Under the pieces are notes generated by a model. It saw nothing but the letters and a program-made list of their open reading frames with translations, searched no databases and was not told the origin of the DNA. A stretch of 64,000 nucleotides of DNA from Apus apus (Eukaryota > Chordata > Aves > Apodiformes > Apodidae), in NCBI RefSeq assembly GCF_020740795.1, contig NC_067291.1, forward strand, positions 19,067,780-19,131,779, given 5' to 3'. Positions 1-12,284 of the stretch are shown here, piece after piece; the stretch's first letter is position 1; each line of letters starts with the position of its first letter. Made by a program: the position numbers and the translations under genes.

Positions 1-2305
1 AGGAGCCTGAACACTGGCAGCACTGACGTCCCAGGCGCAGGCACCACCTGCGCGCACCAGGCTGCAGCGGGACTGCGCCCAGACCAACGCGACAGGAAAG
101 ACAAAACAAATCATAAGTAAAGTCAGGAAAAAGGAAATCTGCTCTGCAGCAAGAAGACTTGACCACAAACCCACACGACATGAACCCAGATGGATTTCAG
201 CTGATGGTTCAGATGCAAAGCTCAGCCCACTTCCCACTGACATGTCCCCTGTAGGGTCCCACTGCCCCAAGGAAAGCAACAAGCACAACCCTCTTGCCAG
301 AGTCAACTGAAGAGAAGTTGGCTGGTTGTTTTTTCTTCTTAAACCCTTTCCTGCTACTGCAGGGAAAACAGTCTTCAAAGTCGGACAGGCAGAAGGCTTT
401 CAAAACACTGGATCACATCCCCAGTTAGTGTAAACTGGCGCAGCTTCCATCAAGTCCACAGAGGGGGGAAGGTTTTCCAGTCTACTTCTCCCCGAAGTAT
501 TTCATACTCAGCGAAGCTTGAACTTTGGATCAAAACATATGGGCTTCAGGATCAAACACAGACTTTCCCAAAACCATTTCAACCTTCTGCCAAATTAATT
601 TCAGATTGAAACAAGTCCATGTTTTTCTTTTCAGAATCAAACCCACCTGTTGGAAAGCACATCTGTGTGTACCAAAACAGCACGTCCACAGGCTGCATGG
701 ACGCACTCACTACCCCTACAGAATACGTGGCCCATTGTTAGAAAACAAACAAAAGATTTTGACTAGTTGCCTACTTGCTTGCAAAAAAAGCAGAGAAGCC
801 ACAACTGCAAATTCCCGCAAAGCATTTGAAGTTTTCTTGTTGAAGCAGGTTAGAACAACAACATCCATGCCACTATCTCCCCTCCCTTATTTTTATTTTT
901 AAATCATTGTGCTCCACGACAAGCCTCGGAATCCACTCAACTGTTTGCTCAAACACGCAGGAAATGCAGCTCCCACCCACCCCAGCTTACAAGTTTGTCT
1001 GCTGGTGGGGTCACAGACTGCCATCCATCTAGAAAAACCCACACGCACTGACTACAATGAGCCACTTACACGGACCGTTATCCATTTCTACACACAACCA
1101 CCGTAACGTCTATCGAATGATAACCCACTCCTTACAGGAGCTCACAATATTCTGAAATAAAAAAGAAAGAAAAGAAACAACCCTGCAGCTGTTCACCACA
1201 CCGTATTCTCCCCCAAAAGGCTATTTTTGAAGCCATAAAGACTAAACATCCTTTGTGCTGTTATTACGTTCTGCCGAACCTAAATGCATCATAAAATGGA
1301 ACAAAAAATGTACAGTGACATAGTGATGGCTCCTCCACCACAATCCTCTGTTTAGGAGGCTCTTCTACACAAGAGCAACTCCAGGGCACAGGCACAGCTC
1401 GCGTTTTTCACTGCAGCTCTGCCAGCCTACACCTTTCCAACCCCGTACCAGCACTGCAGACAAAAGCTTTTGCGAGTTCTGTGCACGCACAGGGAACGAA
1501 CCAGGCACCCCCAGGTCCACAGCTCCAATGACCCTCGGTGCAAACTTCGACGGCGAAGACAGACAAGTCAGCCAGCGCCAACACAGGCAACACGTACCCG
1601 CTCACGGAGCCGTTTGCGTAACCACTGCAGAACGAGGCGCACGGCTACTCCTGGGTCGCTTCCTTGACCAGCGGGACATCTGCTCACCCAGGCGTCCTGC
1701 GGGCAAGGGTCCCCGTCACGGCCCCCATGGCCGCTTCAGGCCAGCCCCACACCGGACAAGCTTCGGCCCCGGGCCGGCCCGGCGTCCCTCCCCAGGAAAC
1801 TTGCCGCTGGCGAGGCGGAGAGGCCCCGGGGTCAGGGCTGCGGGCCCGCTCCCCCGGCCCGGCCCTCTGAGGGGGACACCCTGTGTCAGCCTCAGAAGGT
1901 GACCCCAGAGGAGGCATCGCCCAGATACGGGTTGAGGCCACGAGTGTGACCATCGCCCGACACAGGCGGACGGAAAGCGGCCGGGGGACAGAAAGAGGGA
2001 GTGAAGAACGGCCACGGGGCTGGAAGGACGGACGCTGAGGAAGGGGAGAGGGCGACTGAGGGGGGAACGGCCACTAAGGAGAGGAGAGGACTGACACGGA
2101 GGGGACAAGAAACGGGGGAGAGGGTCTCGGTGGAGGAGAGTCCTGGACAGGGGGAGGGTCCCCGCGGGAACGCAGCCGCTGTCCAAGGCCGAGCAGGGCG
2201 CGCTGTACGGGCAGGTGGGACCACGGCCCCACGCGCGACCGCCCGTGAGCTCCGTCGCACCGACCCCCCTCCACACACACACGCACCCCCTTCCTCCTCA
2301 CCCAC
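1..2305 (-). other. Probable first intron of the left-edge minus-strand gene
   Basis: This stretch lies downstream (minus strand) of the GT donor that ends the signal-peptide exon at 2306, so it is presumed first intron. I saw no further exon with good splice sites or recognisable protein similarity. The right half (about 1500-2300) is GC- and CpG-rich and belongs to the promoter CpG island. Open frames here look like by-products of base composition. Nothing else was recognised. Confidence 0.4.
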
Positions 2306-2411
2306 CTTGCACGGCGAGGACGGCGAAGGCGGAGAAGCAGAGACAAAGCAGGTCCTCCAGCGCCATGTAAGCCCCGCCGGGCGCCGGGAGCAGGGGCCGC
2401 CGCGGCCGCAT
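2306..2411 (-). CDS. First coding exon (signal-peptide-like) of a gene running off the left edge; likely IGDCC4 or IGDCC3
   Basis: On the minus strand an in-frame TAG at 2412-2414 is followed directly by ATG (2409-2411). A second in-frame ATG lies at 2364-2366. The frame stays open to a donor reading GCAAG|GTGGGTG, with the exon ending at 2306. The peptide is a short arginine/proline-rich lead, then MALEDLL and a hydrophobic run of roughly 14 residues ending ...VLAVQ. This looks like a signal peptide or signal anchor, and the exon ends in codon phase 1, as is common for signal exons of immunoglobulin-superfamily proteins. The exon sits in a CpG island. I do not recognise the peptide itself. 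In human the minus-strand gene beyond the DPP8 3' end is IGDCC4, then IGDCC3 (neural-type Ig/fibronectin III surface receptors), so that assignment is by synteny only. Both candidate starts have a poor -3 base, and the choice between them is open. Confidence 0.5.
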
Positions 2412-2760
2412 CTAAGAGGGGAGCGCGCTCTCCCGCCGCCCCACCGCCATCTTGTGCGAGCGCCCCGGCCCCGCGCTGCCCGCCGGGCCCCGCTGCCGGG
2501 GGCGTGGGGCGGGGGCGGCCCTGGCCCTGCCGCTGCTCCGCCTTTGTCAGCGGGTTGTTCGCCGCCGAGCCGAGGGGGGCTGCTCCCGCCCGCCTCGACA
2601 GCGGCGGGACCAACAGGTTGCTGCCAGCCCGCGGCGCGGGGAGCAGCCCCGTTTCCTGAGGGAGGGAAGCGGGGCCGGGCAGCCGCGGCAGGTGCGGGGC
2701 TCCTCCGCCGCGGCGCCAGCTCCCCGGGCCACCGAACGGGGCTTGATACACGTGCTGTGT
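2412..2760 (-). promoter_or_regulatory. CpG-island promoter region of the left-edge minus-strand gene, with YY1-like site and short uORF
   Basis: This is very GC- and CpG-dense sequence immediately upstream (minus strand) of the signal-peptide exon. The plus-strand CCGCCATCTTG at 2444-2454 reads CAAGATGGCGG on the minus strand, a close match to the YY1 motif that often sits just downstream of CpG-island start sites. The ATG inside that motif opens a 12-codon uORF (2412-2450, minus) whose TAG abuts the ATG at 2411. No TATA box was seen. The transcription start was not determined. Confidence 0.5.
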
Positions 2761-2796
2761 GCTTTTTGATTCAGTTTTTCCCCTTCGATGTAGTTG

Positions 2797-2846
2797 GTTT
2801 GGGGTTGTGTTTTTGTTGTTTTGTTGTTTTTTTTTTTTTTCCTTTT
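2797..2846. repeat. T-rich tract
   Basis: A T-rich low-complexity tract with repeated GTTTT and a long T run lies between the CpG island and the minisatellite. It may be a degraded poly-A or simple repeat. No retroelement body was recognised next to it. Confidence 0.6.
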
Positions 2847-2982
2847 TGCCGCAGGTGACCGTGGAGGACACTAGTGCCCTCACGGTTCTCTGGGGAGGGA
2901 CACGTTCTGACCAGTCCCGTCCCGGCGGGGGAACCTTCCGCCGCGCCCACAGACGGGCAGGCACGAGGTGCCCGGCAGCGCG

Positions 2983-3795
2983 GGCAGGGCTGCTGGCCAC
3001 CCAGGGCTGCTGGCCACCCCAGGGCTCAATGGCCACCCGGGGCTGCTGGCCACCCCGGGCTGCTGGCCACCCAGGGCTGCTGGCCACCCCAGGGCTCAAT
3101 GGCCACTCCGGGCTGCTGGCCACCCCGGGCTGCTGGCCACCCAGGGCTGCTGGCCACCCCAGGGCTCAATGGCCACTCCGGGCTGCTGGCCACCCCAGGG
3201 CTGCTGGCCACCCAGGGCTGCTGGCCACCCCAGGGCTGCTGGCCACCCAGGGCTAATGGCCACCCCAGGGCTACTGGCCACCCCAGAGCTGCTGGCCACC
3301 CCAGGGCTCAATGGTCACCCCAGGGCTGCTGGCCACCCAGGGCTGCTGGCCACCCCAGGGCTCAATGGCCACCCCAGGGCTGCTGGCCACCCCAGGGCTG
3401 CTGGCCACCCCGGGGCTAATGGCCACCCCAGGGCTAATGGCCACCCCAGGGCTGCTGGCCACCCAGGGCTGCTGGCCACCCCAGGGCTGCTGGCCACCCC
3501 AGAGCTGCTGGCCACTCCAGGGCTCAATGGTCACCCCAGGGCTGCTGGCCACCCAGGGCTGCTGGCCACCCCAGGGCTCAATGGCCACCCCAGGGCTGCT
3601 GGCCACCCCAGGGCTCAATGGCCACCCCAGGGCTGCTGGCCACCCCAGGGCTGCTGGCCACCCCAGGGGCTAATGGCCACCCCAGGGCTCAATGGCCACC
3701 CCAGGGCTCAATGGCCACCCCAGGGCTAATGGCCACCCCAGGGCTCAACGGCCACCCCAGGGCTAACGGCCACCCCAGGGCTGCTGGCCACCCTC
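2983..3795. repeat. GC-rich minisatellite, 17-19-bp units, about 45 copies
   Basis: The array consists of units of the form GGGCTGCTGGCCACCCCA (18 bp) with three main variants: GCTGCTGG, GCTCAATGG (19 bp) and GCTAATGG. Single-base length changes in the C run also occur. Every unit carries TGGCCA or a one-base variant of it. Higher-order structure is visible. A block of about 70 bp recurs with its GGGCTCAAT unit at 3021, 3091 and 3161. A longer block carrying the rare variants AGAGCTGCT and AATGGTCACC recurs with a 216-bp offset (3285 versus 3501). The right end (about 3660-3790) is richer in the AAT variants. Mixed unit lengths make several frames look open, but the array is not coding. It lies about 0.6-1.4 kb upstream of the left-edge gene's start codon. 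Confidence 0.95.
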
Positions 3796-6700
3796 CCGCG
3801 GGCCCGTGTCTGTGGGGAGAAGTGAAGCTGCCGCCCCACAGGGCCTGGCTGGGCTCCCAAGGCAAACGGACACAGGGGACCTTCTCTCCAGGAGCCTGCA
3901 GCCCTGCTGGGGCTCGTCTCGAAGCTCCGTCAGGTGTCTTGTCATTCATCGGGCTTTTCAGGCGGCGAAGTCTAAGCCGAGAGTTCTCAGCAGTCTGAAA
4001 AGCAAGCAAACAAAACACAGCGCAGCCTGTCCGCGCCCTGTCGCTGCCGGGAGAGGCAGGACCCATCTGCCAGCCGAGCCAAGCGGGAGGAAGCAAAGGC
4101 AGGGAGCTGAAACATGGAGACTGAGGCTGCTGCCTCCCTGGCTGGGCTGCGTCCCAGGCACAAAGCCTTGCCCAAAGCTGCAGGTGCGGGTGAAGTCCTA
4201 AAGGCAAATCACACCAACACCTTCATTTGGCAGGGGCAGAAGGCAACAGCACCCAGAGAGGATAGGGAAGGGTCTGCTTTGGCCTCCGGAAGGAGAAGAG
4301 GCTGCCGGGCCCACTGGGGTGTTTCATGGCAGCAGTGCGGAACGCAGAGAGGGCTCGAGCTATGCAGAACATGGAAAAAGAAACCCTTTAAATCCAGACT
4401 CTCCTATTTATTCACTTGTTTAATGAACTATAAAAACTTAAACGAAACCAGAAAGGCTGCACGGTGGGAAGCAGGTTTCCTGTGTGTATGAGTTACGCAA
4501 GTAAGTTAATACCATTAGTGCAGATGAGCCCTGCGATCCAGCAGCCTCCTCCCCTGGATGGAGACATGCAAATCCACCAACTCTATTCCTGCACCATACA
4601 CACACTTACCTCCCTACAGAAAGAAAAGGGGATAGGGAACAGCCACGATCCCTTCTGCGCTATTCTGGCACTAAGCTAAACAATCTTCACAAATCCTACT
4701 TTCTCCCTGGGCCTTTCCTTTCTGTGCGAGGTGGTTTTAAAGGTGCTGTCAAATTGCTTTAACGAGGCTGCAGGGGAATGTCTCCTTACTGTACCTGTCA
4801 GTGGTTTGCTTTCAGACACACTGTTGCCCTTTTTTCTTCAAATCCTGGGCATTTCTCCCTCCCTTCAAGCAAGGAAACCTTTAGCTGAAAGTCAGGCAAG
4901 TCTGGCATAATATAAATAATTAAAACTGATAGTGGTCTGCAAAATACTGCACACTCTGCCTAATGGCACCTGCCTGTGTTAAGGCATTGACTCAGCTCTC
5001 TGCCAACGGGCCAGGGTTAGAAGCAGGCACTAGCCTAGAAATCAAAAGACAGGTCTAATTCTTGTCTTTGCTCCCTGCCTGACATAGTTACTTGATTCCT
5101 CCTCTCTATCTTCCTGCACGTCAGTAGGAACAGGAATTAAGCCAGCGTTTTGACAAATGCAAGCTTGCAACAGATAATCTCCTTGAATATCTATCCCTAG
5201 GGGGAAAAAAAAGAAAATGAAAGACTTTAACGTACAGCCCCTGAACCGTGGAAGCACCAGTAACGTGACCAGAGCACCGGCTCCTTTCACAGCAACATGA
5301 AGTCCCCACCATCCACCTCTCTCACCTGCTTCAGCATAGACCAACTGAGTTCACAACCAACATTTCTGCAGGGCAACTCCTTCACGACTCAAGCCAACGC
5401 TGGCTGACAGATGGTTTGCAGAGCTGGTGCTGTAGCTGCAGGGTGGTGTTCCTGGTGTCACACCTCCCAGGCAGCATTAGCTGCTTCAGGCAGGGATGCC
5501 CTGTGGTGCATGGACTGACTTCTTGCAGTGCTTACAGGGGAGGGAGAGCTTGGAGAAAGAGCCACTTTGTAGATTCCAGAAGGATTGGATGACTGCCTGG
5601 CTGTAAGCCCACAAAGTGACAGCAGTCCTGTGGCCACAGAAGGGATATTACTTCCCCAGATAATGGCATTTCTGCCCCAATACTTATGGCAAACAAAAGT
5701 CCCCATTTATGTGCTGCAGACTCCCCAGTGTTCCTATCCCTGTCAGTGAGAAGTTTCTTTCTACCTTCCAATACTCAGAGCTGAGAAAGTGTGAGTGGAA
5801 AAGAGAAGTAGCTGTGAGTGGCAGCTCTTTGTAGTTTAGCCTTTTGTTCCTCCTTCAGGAGACATTATTTCTGGGCTTCAAAAAAAAAAATCATTGGTGA
5901 GTCAGGTATATGGACAGTATAATATACACATCTCTTGGTTTGTATAAGATCCCAGCAAAAAAATTAGGGAAACCCACCAGAAGCTGCTATGAATTTATCT
6001 AGCTCAGCAGGAGTTTCCCATGCAGCCAGTCTGTAGCCAAGAGGGATCCATGCTTTTGAAAGGCTGGTGTAGATGCAGAAGGCTCTGAAGCACAGCAGCA
6101 CGTGTTACAGAGGTATCCAAACCAGAATTTCTCCAGGCTCTGAATCCAAACCCATGCTAAGCATCACAGTGTTATCCCAGTTCTAGATTCAGTCTGAATC
6201 CTAGTGCTGAAAATGCTGTCTGGCTTCCTCCTGTGGCTTGGGGTTCAGAGCCTTGAGAAGTTGTGGTCTAGGCTCAAAGTAGTTAAAGCAAATGAAGGAT
6301 ATGGAAGTTAATTCAGACTTAGAGGAGATAGCAATTTAAAGCAGAATAGCTATTTTGAAAATCACTGTGAGGCTGTTCTCACTCCAGCCAAAGGCTGCTT
6401 TATATTCTCTGAGTTTAATCCACTTCACACTGAAGAGAACTGTTTAAATTTGGAACAGGCACTTTCTTTGCAGTCTGAGTGTGCTCCCTCCAACCACTGA
6501 TCAGGAACAGCAGCTCAGACACAAATCCCTCTGCTCTGAAGTCACAGCACGTTGAAGCTTTTGTAGATGCACTTGTTCAAAAGCTCTGTCCTTCTCAGTG
6601 GAACCACTCCCCAGGGGCTGGTGCCCTCCTGGTTGGCAGATGCCAAGTGTTGCCCACAAGCCACTTGGCCCCCAGCACACAGGGGTCAGTGCCTGAGGTG

Positions 6701-9214
6701 TGCCTGGGATCATGCTTAGGTTCTTTCCCAAGCAGAAATAAACCTCCCAGTCTCAAATACAGCCTTGCTCTGGTTTCTCACCATCTCTGACTCCAGACAG
6801 GTCCACAACACTGAGGCTGACATTTTGTGATGGATTTAAGCTGTTCTAATTACCAGAAGAGCTGGCTGCTCTTTCCTTTGTGCCAGCATTAGTGCTTGAA
6901 CGAGCCCAGAGCTGGACAGAGGAAAGGATGGTGCTGAAAACTTAATTGGCAACAACAATAACAACAAAGTCCGTCCCCTGCTCCAGCCCTTGGTGCAATC
7001 ACCCAAGTGTTAGTGCCAATACTAGGAAAGCAATGGGAACACACAGAGGCACGAGGAGGCTTTCAATGGCAGCACAAAGCTGGATCAGTTCTAACTCATG
7101 GCAAAACTGCAACCATGGTCTTCCCAGAAAAGGAGCCTCTCAGGGACCTTTACCACCAGGACTTACTGTGTTGCCAAATTTCTTCTGGTCTGGCAGCAAC
7201 TTCAGCACTAGAGGGAATGTTGACTTCCAGAGGAGAAAAGTGACGGTAGCCTCCTGTTCTGTATGTGTGAGCAATGCCAAACAGGAGCAGCTGGTTGCAC
7301 ATAATAACACGCATTGTGTAAGTGAGCAACACAATAAGCAATTTGCTCGACAACCCAGGGACATCAGGACAATTCTGTATAAGAGAGAAGAAAGAAAAGA
7401 GGGAAAAAACATGTGATGACCAAACCCTAAGGGAGCCTCAGGATACTACACATTCATTTCATTACGCTTGCTCTTATAAATATTTATTACACAGACTATC
7501 TCATCATTCTTCCAGGAATGGGTGTTGTGTTATTGTTATACCCAGGGAGGGCTTTCCCTCATCTCCTGGTCCTGCTGCAGGCAGTCAGCAGTTGCTAAAG
7601 ATAGATAGGGAGCAAGAGTGTGACATTAACTATGGAAAATGCTACTTAAAATGGGGCTCAGGGGCAGATATTGGCAGATGCATTGTTAAGAAAAAATGAA
7701 TGGAAGAGGAAAAGGCAGCAAGTAATGAGATTCAGAAGCTTGAATTTAAAATATGTTTACGGCAAAAGGGATTTCTGCAAACAAGGGCCCTGGCCCTACA
7801 GCCAGAGCCACGAGTGAGAGGAGGCTCTGACACCCTGCAGAAACCTGCACGGATCCAGGATGGGGGACCTGTGCTGTAGATAAGACCCAGGCTATAGATC
7901 AGCAGTGGGGAGAAGGTTCTTCTGAGTATTGACATCCTCCATCTGCCTGCACAGGGAGAGTCGCCGTGTTAAAGCAGCATTAAAAAAATTCTACCTGGAT
8001 GTCCCCTGTGCCCTGTTCCTTGCTCTTACTGGGATGTGCCACCCAGGTGAAGCTTTGCAAAATCAAATGCTTTACAAAGAGATGCTTTGGATGATTCATT
8101 AATCAAGACAAGTGGCTTGGGATGGGTTTGTGATTTAGAAAAACATGCCAAAACAATCCAGACTGGGTAGATTTTAGATTAAATTAATCTGTTGCATTTA
8201 AGTTAGTCTCCCTTGATGTCATGTGAGCCTTTTTTGCTGTCAGCTATAATCAAATAAAGACCCACTAGAAATATCCTGATATGTTTTAAAGCAGTTGCAT
8301 GAGAACATCACTATCTTGTAAACATGAACAACTATGAAAAACAGTATTTGCTCATAAGCAACATCTGTGGACTTCTCCCTACAGCAGCTACAAGTACCAA
8401 TAAAAAAATCTGATCCTTAAATAGCCTAAATTTTATATGCTGCTACATTACCTACTAACTAAGGTTAGTTTTAGGCATGAAGAACACATGTAACATCAAG
8501 GAACACTGAACAGACGGGGCTGCCTTCAGAAACACTCATCAGGCTCCTTTGTAGTGGGAAATGTGTTCACGTGCCAAAAAGAAAGATCTGTTCCAAAGTT
8601 TTATTAGATCGACAGAGCTGGCTATAAAATGCCACGCTAGAGGGAAAGCAGCCGAAGCTGGGAGGCTGCACATCATCATGCCACCCTCTGGTGGCTGAGC
8701 CCAGAAAACAGAGCGGCGAGTGCCCAAGGACGGGGTGTAAATGCCACCAGGTTATTTCTGGAGTGTCTGATCCAAACTGATGAGGACACTGGGTGTGGCA
8801 TCAGCAGTGACCACCTTTTAGCTTGGTGTCAGTTGAAGCTGGCTCAGGAGTAAAAAGCGAGGTTTGAATAAAACAATTCCTGCACTCAGGAAACTTTGGG
8901 ATCTGGGGCTGATCTGAAAATGGGACTTCATTCCAGCCCAATACACTGAAGGTCTGCAGATGATCATGGTGGACAGATGTTTAACTTCTATGTCCCTGGC
9001 TATTTTCTACTCAGAAACTGGGACCATATACCTGCCTCCTGAGATAGTTTTAGCTATAAAATTCTGTCCTTTGCTAATATTTCACACAGAAACAGAGAAC
9101 CTGATACTTTCATGCATTTCTGTTCCTGCATCAAGAACCGCTGTTGGCCTTACCTTCCAGAGAGCCCCACAGATGGGCAACACAAAGGTGGCTGGGCAGC
9201 TCTCACAGCCCCGA
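3796..9214. other. Intergenic sequence, no gene recognised
   Basis: No exon with splice sites and recognisable protein similarity was found on either strand. Minor features are an A run near 5880 and a purine-rich stretch around 7380-7411. The stretch fits the gene-poor spacer between the left-edge promoter and the DPP8 3' end. Confidence 0.6.
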
Positions 9215-9307
9215 TGAAAACAAGAGTTTTAAGGCTGTTACTGTTTAATGGTCAGACTCAATGATCTTTGAGGTCTTTTCCAACCTAAATAATTCTATGA
9301 TGCTCTG
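9215..9307 (+). mobile_element. CR1 LINE 3'-end fragment
   Basis: The sequence GACTCAATGATCTTTGAGG, then TCTTTTCCAACCTAAATAATTCTATGAT, is the typical CR1 3' UTR end: a 'GATC TTTGAGGTC(TT)TTCCAACC' block followed by the ATTCTATGAT terminal repeat. It is 5'-truncated and diverged. It lies on the plus strand in the intergenic desert. Confidence 0.8.
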
Positions 9308-12200
9308 ATTATATACTCAGAAATGGTCCGTTTGCTCCCAAAGCAGGTGCAGCTTTCACTGCGTCCCCAGCGCCCTCATTGTACAAGGCAGGCTATTCCC
9401 ACCCATCAGACAGTTCTGCAAACCTAAATAGATGATGTATTTATTTATGGATTACTGACCACAAGAAAGAGAAGCTTTGCACTATTGTCACCCTTACAGC
9501 ATTCGGTCTGCTATAAATAATGCATCATTGTTCAGTGTTGGTTTATGGTTTAAGTTCCACTGAGCATCGCGGACCAGCAGACTCAGCAAAGATGAAGGCA
9601 GCACTGGGTATTAGTAATAGAAATAGTACCCTCTGATGAAGAGTATTAGAAAAACAAAGCAAAAATGTCATGTTCTCAGAGTTATTTTCTTGTCAACTTC
9701 AGCAGCCTAAGACCTGCTTTTACCTCTAATTGAGAATCACACAAATCTATGATTATCCTCTGATTTCCACTCTGCTTTCTCCCAATTGTGAGCTAATTCG
9801 ATTTCAGATAAACACTAATTAACACAAGAGGTCACTGCCGTGGCCAGCAGGCACTGTTGCAACGTGGCATTCAAACACACCAAGAGATCAAAAGAGCCTC
9901 TGCTGCTGCCTTTGAACTACCCAATTAAAATTTTCACAAATAAAGCTATTGTTTTACACCGGCTTCATCCAGGGGGAGAGAGGGCAGGGAGCTAAGAGAT
10001 CATTGCCTCTAATTGGGCTGTTTTCCATCTCTTCTTGCACGTTTCCTCTGTGTAGGTTTTTATTTTGGACTGGCAGGAGAAAAGGATGCCCAGAGCATTT
10101 GTGGCAGCCTGAAAGCAAAGCTGTGGGGAATCTGATTTCCCTCTCATGAGCAAAAAGGGCATCAATGCCTTGCTTGGAAAGTTGGACTGATAGCCTTTGA
10201 GAAGGACTCATAAAATGTGCCTCTCTCTGGCTATTTAGGCAGTTCCCTTTTGAAGATTAAGAAGAATATTAGATTAATCCAAGTGCTATAACAACATTAT
10301 CTCCTGCTTTTAAAGAAAAGATCTTTTGTGGTGTCCATGTCCTAACGGAAACAACCTGTGGCTGCACAAGCCCTGGGCTGGTGCTCGGCTGCTAAACGTG
10401 CTGTGGTCTCCTTGGAAAGGGTTTTCATCTGGCTTCCGAGGAACTGGTGTAAATATCAGACTTCTGTCACTACCCCATGTGGACCAGTTGTGGACAACAG
10501 AGAAACCAAGGTTGGGGAGGACCATGGGATCTGAGTTCTGCTCTTATCCATAGGGGAGCTCCCTTAATCTTAGGATTAAGGCAAATTAACAGGAATGTAG
10601 GGAGAAACTGCACAGCAGCTGCCTGGGCTGTACAGACAGGGAACATGAATCTTGAGAGCTGTCAGCCCAGAGCATTCTGGAAAAAAAAAAGATGGAAACA
10701 CCAGTTGAATATCTGGTGTTATCCACCTGGCCAAGGTTTAATAACATTCAATGCCAGGAAGCAGGTGGGTGGATCCCTGCGAGATGCATATTCCCCAGGA
10801 GGGTGCATTCAGTCCCCTATACAAGCAAGCCCCAGTAAAATCCTCACTGCCATGATCCAGTAGCCAGGAACAACACCAGAGGAGAAATACTTTTGCTGGG
10901 AAGGGAACTGTGGAGTATGTTCCAGATGGGGCACATCAACTTACCTCCATGTCAGCCTGCTCTCCTGGTCTGCTCATTACCAGTGCTCTGGAGAACAAGG
11001 CAGAAAAAAATCAAGACAGTAACAGCAAAGGACATCAGGCCATGGCTTATGGTCACTAACGGCTTAAACTCACCTTCTGGGGAGTTCATTTAGTAGTGCC
11101 AAAGGATGAAAGAAGATAAGGACTCCTCAAAGTTTGTGAAGTTCAACTCCTCACCTGGTGTTGAAGCTGCAGTGAGCTTTGCCTGGCTGCCAGGTCCCAG
11201 GGCAGAGCTGAGGGGCAGCTCTACCATCCCTCCCTTTTGCACTGAACCCCAGCAAGCCCTGGTCTTTACGGTATTTGAAAGCCACCTGGGTTTGCATGTC
11301 CAGCTTCTCACCTTGCATACTGCACTGGTTTGTGGGTTGCATCTTCTGCAGCTCCATCTTATGCCTCGATTCACCAGCTGACCCTTCCGTGAAGAAGCTG
11401 CATTACTTTAAAATAATCCTTTCCCCTGTAATGTACCCCTGGATGCTGCAAACAGTACACTGCTTGTCCCAGGATTTAATCAGATTAATTAAGCTGCACT
11501 TGTATTAATTTAAACTACAAGTATCTGAGGGCTCAGCCAAATCAAGTGATTTATGGGCCATATCAATCTAATTAATACCACCAACTCTTAAAATAAAAAC
11601 CTAATAAATGAGTTTATTATATAGATATAAGATTGACTTATTAGCTTTGGGTCTTCAGTGACATGGCCGATTTGATGGAAATTTTATATCCTTCTTGGGA
11701 AAAGGTCTTTTTCTTTTTTTTTTTCTTCCCACTTGCTGTATTTTTTAAAAAGTATTTTCTACAGGGCAGGGGGAGGGAGAAACAACAAAAGCTCAGTTAT
11801 CAAAACACTACCCAAGCCAAGAGGTCCCCAAAGTCTTGCTCTACACAAATTGTGTGGGTTTTATAACTGCAAGTGCCCACAGGAGAATAGTTTATCTGGC
11901 TTCTTGCAGGCAGAACCTGCCCCGGTCTGTGTGCTTACTGTTAAGCAGTCTGCAAAAGCAGTTAGCCAGGGGACGCGAAGGAAAAGGAATAAGAAGAGAA
12001 TTAAAAGCTTCTCAGAAACAAATCTGCAAAGGAGCTGGGCTAGTTTGGAAAGAGCCTCTGTGCTGCTCAGCAAGGTGACTTTGCCCAGCCGAGCACTGGG
12101 TGCCGCCTGCAGCAGCTGGAAAGCCCGAGTGCCCCAAATTGCCGCTTGCACAGGGACAACTTACAGATGCAAAAGCTTCGCATTTTCACCATGGCAGGGG
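9308..12200. other. Intergenic sequence with AT-rich blocks
   Basis: No coding exon was recognised. Several AT-rich patches contain TAATTA-type homeodomain core motifs, notably near 9816-9822 and 11484-11577, together with ATAAAT/ATTTAAA stretches. A T run occurs near 11707-11725. These may be conserved non-coding elements, but that cannot be judged from one sequence. Confidence 0.5.
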
Positions 12201-12284
12201 TAGCGTTTTTCTGCAGAGAAGCCGAATGCCACAACGAAGCTAATCAGAGTGCAGGAGACACCTCTAACCTGCAGCCCAGGTGAA

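Noticed and set aside
2001-3729. Long open frames on both strands (up to about 349 codons) over the CpG island and minisatellite
   Set aside because: They arise from GC-rich, stop-poor sequence and from a repeat unit without stops. Several frames and both strands are open at once, with no family similarity.
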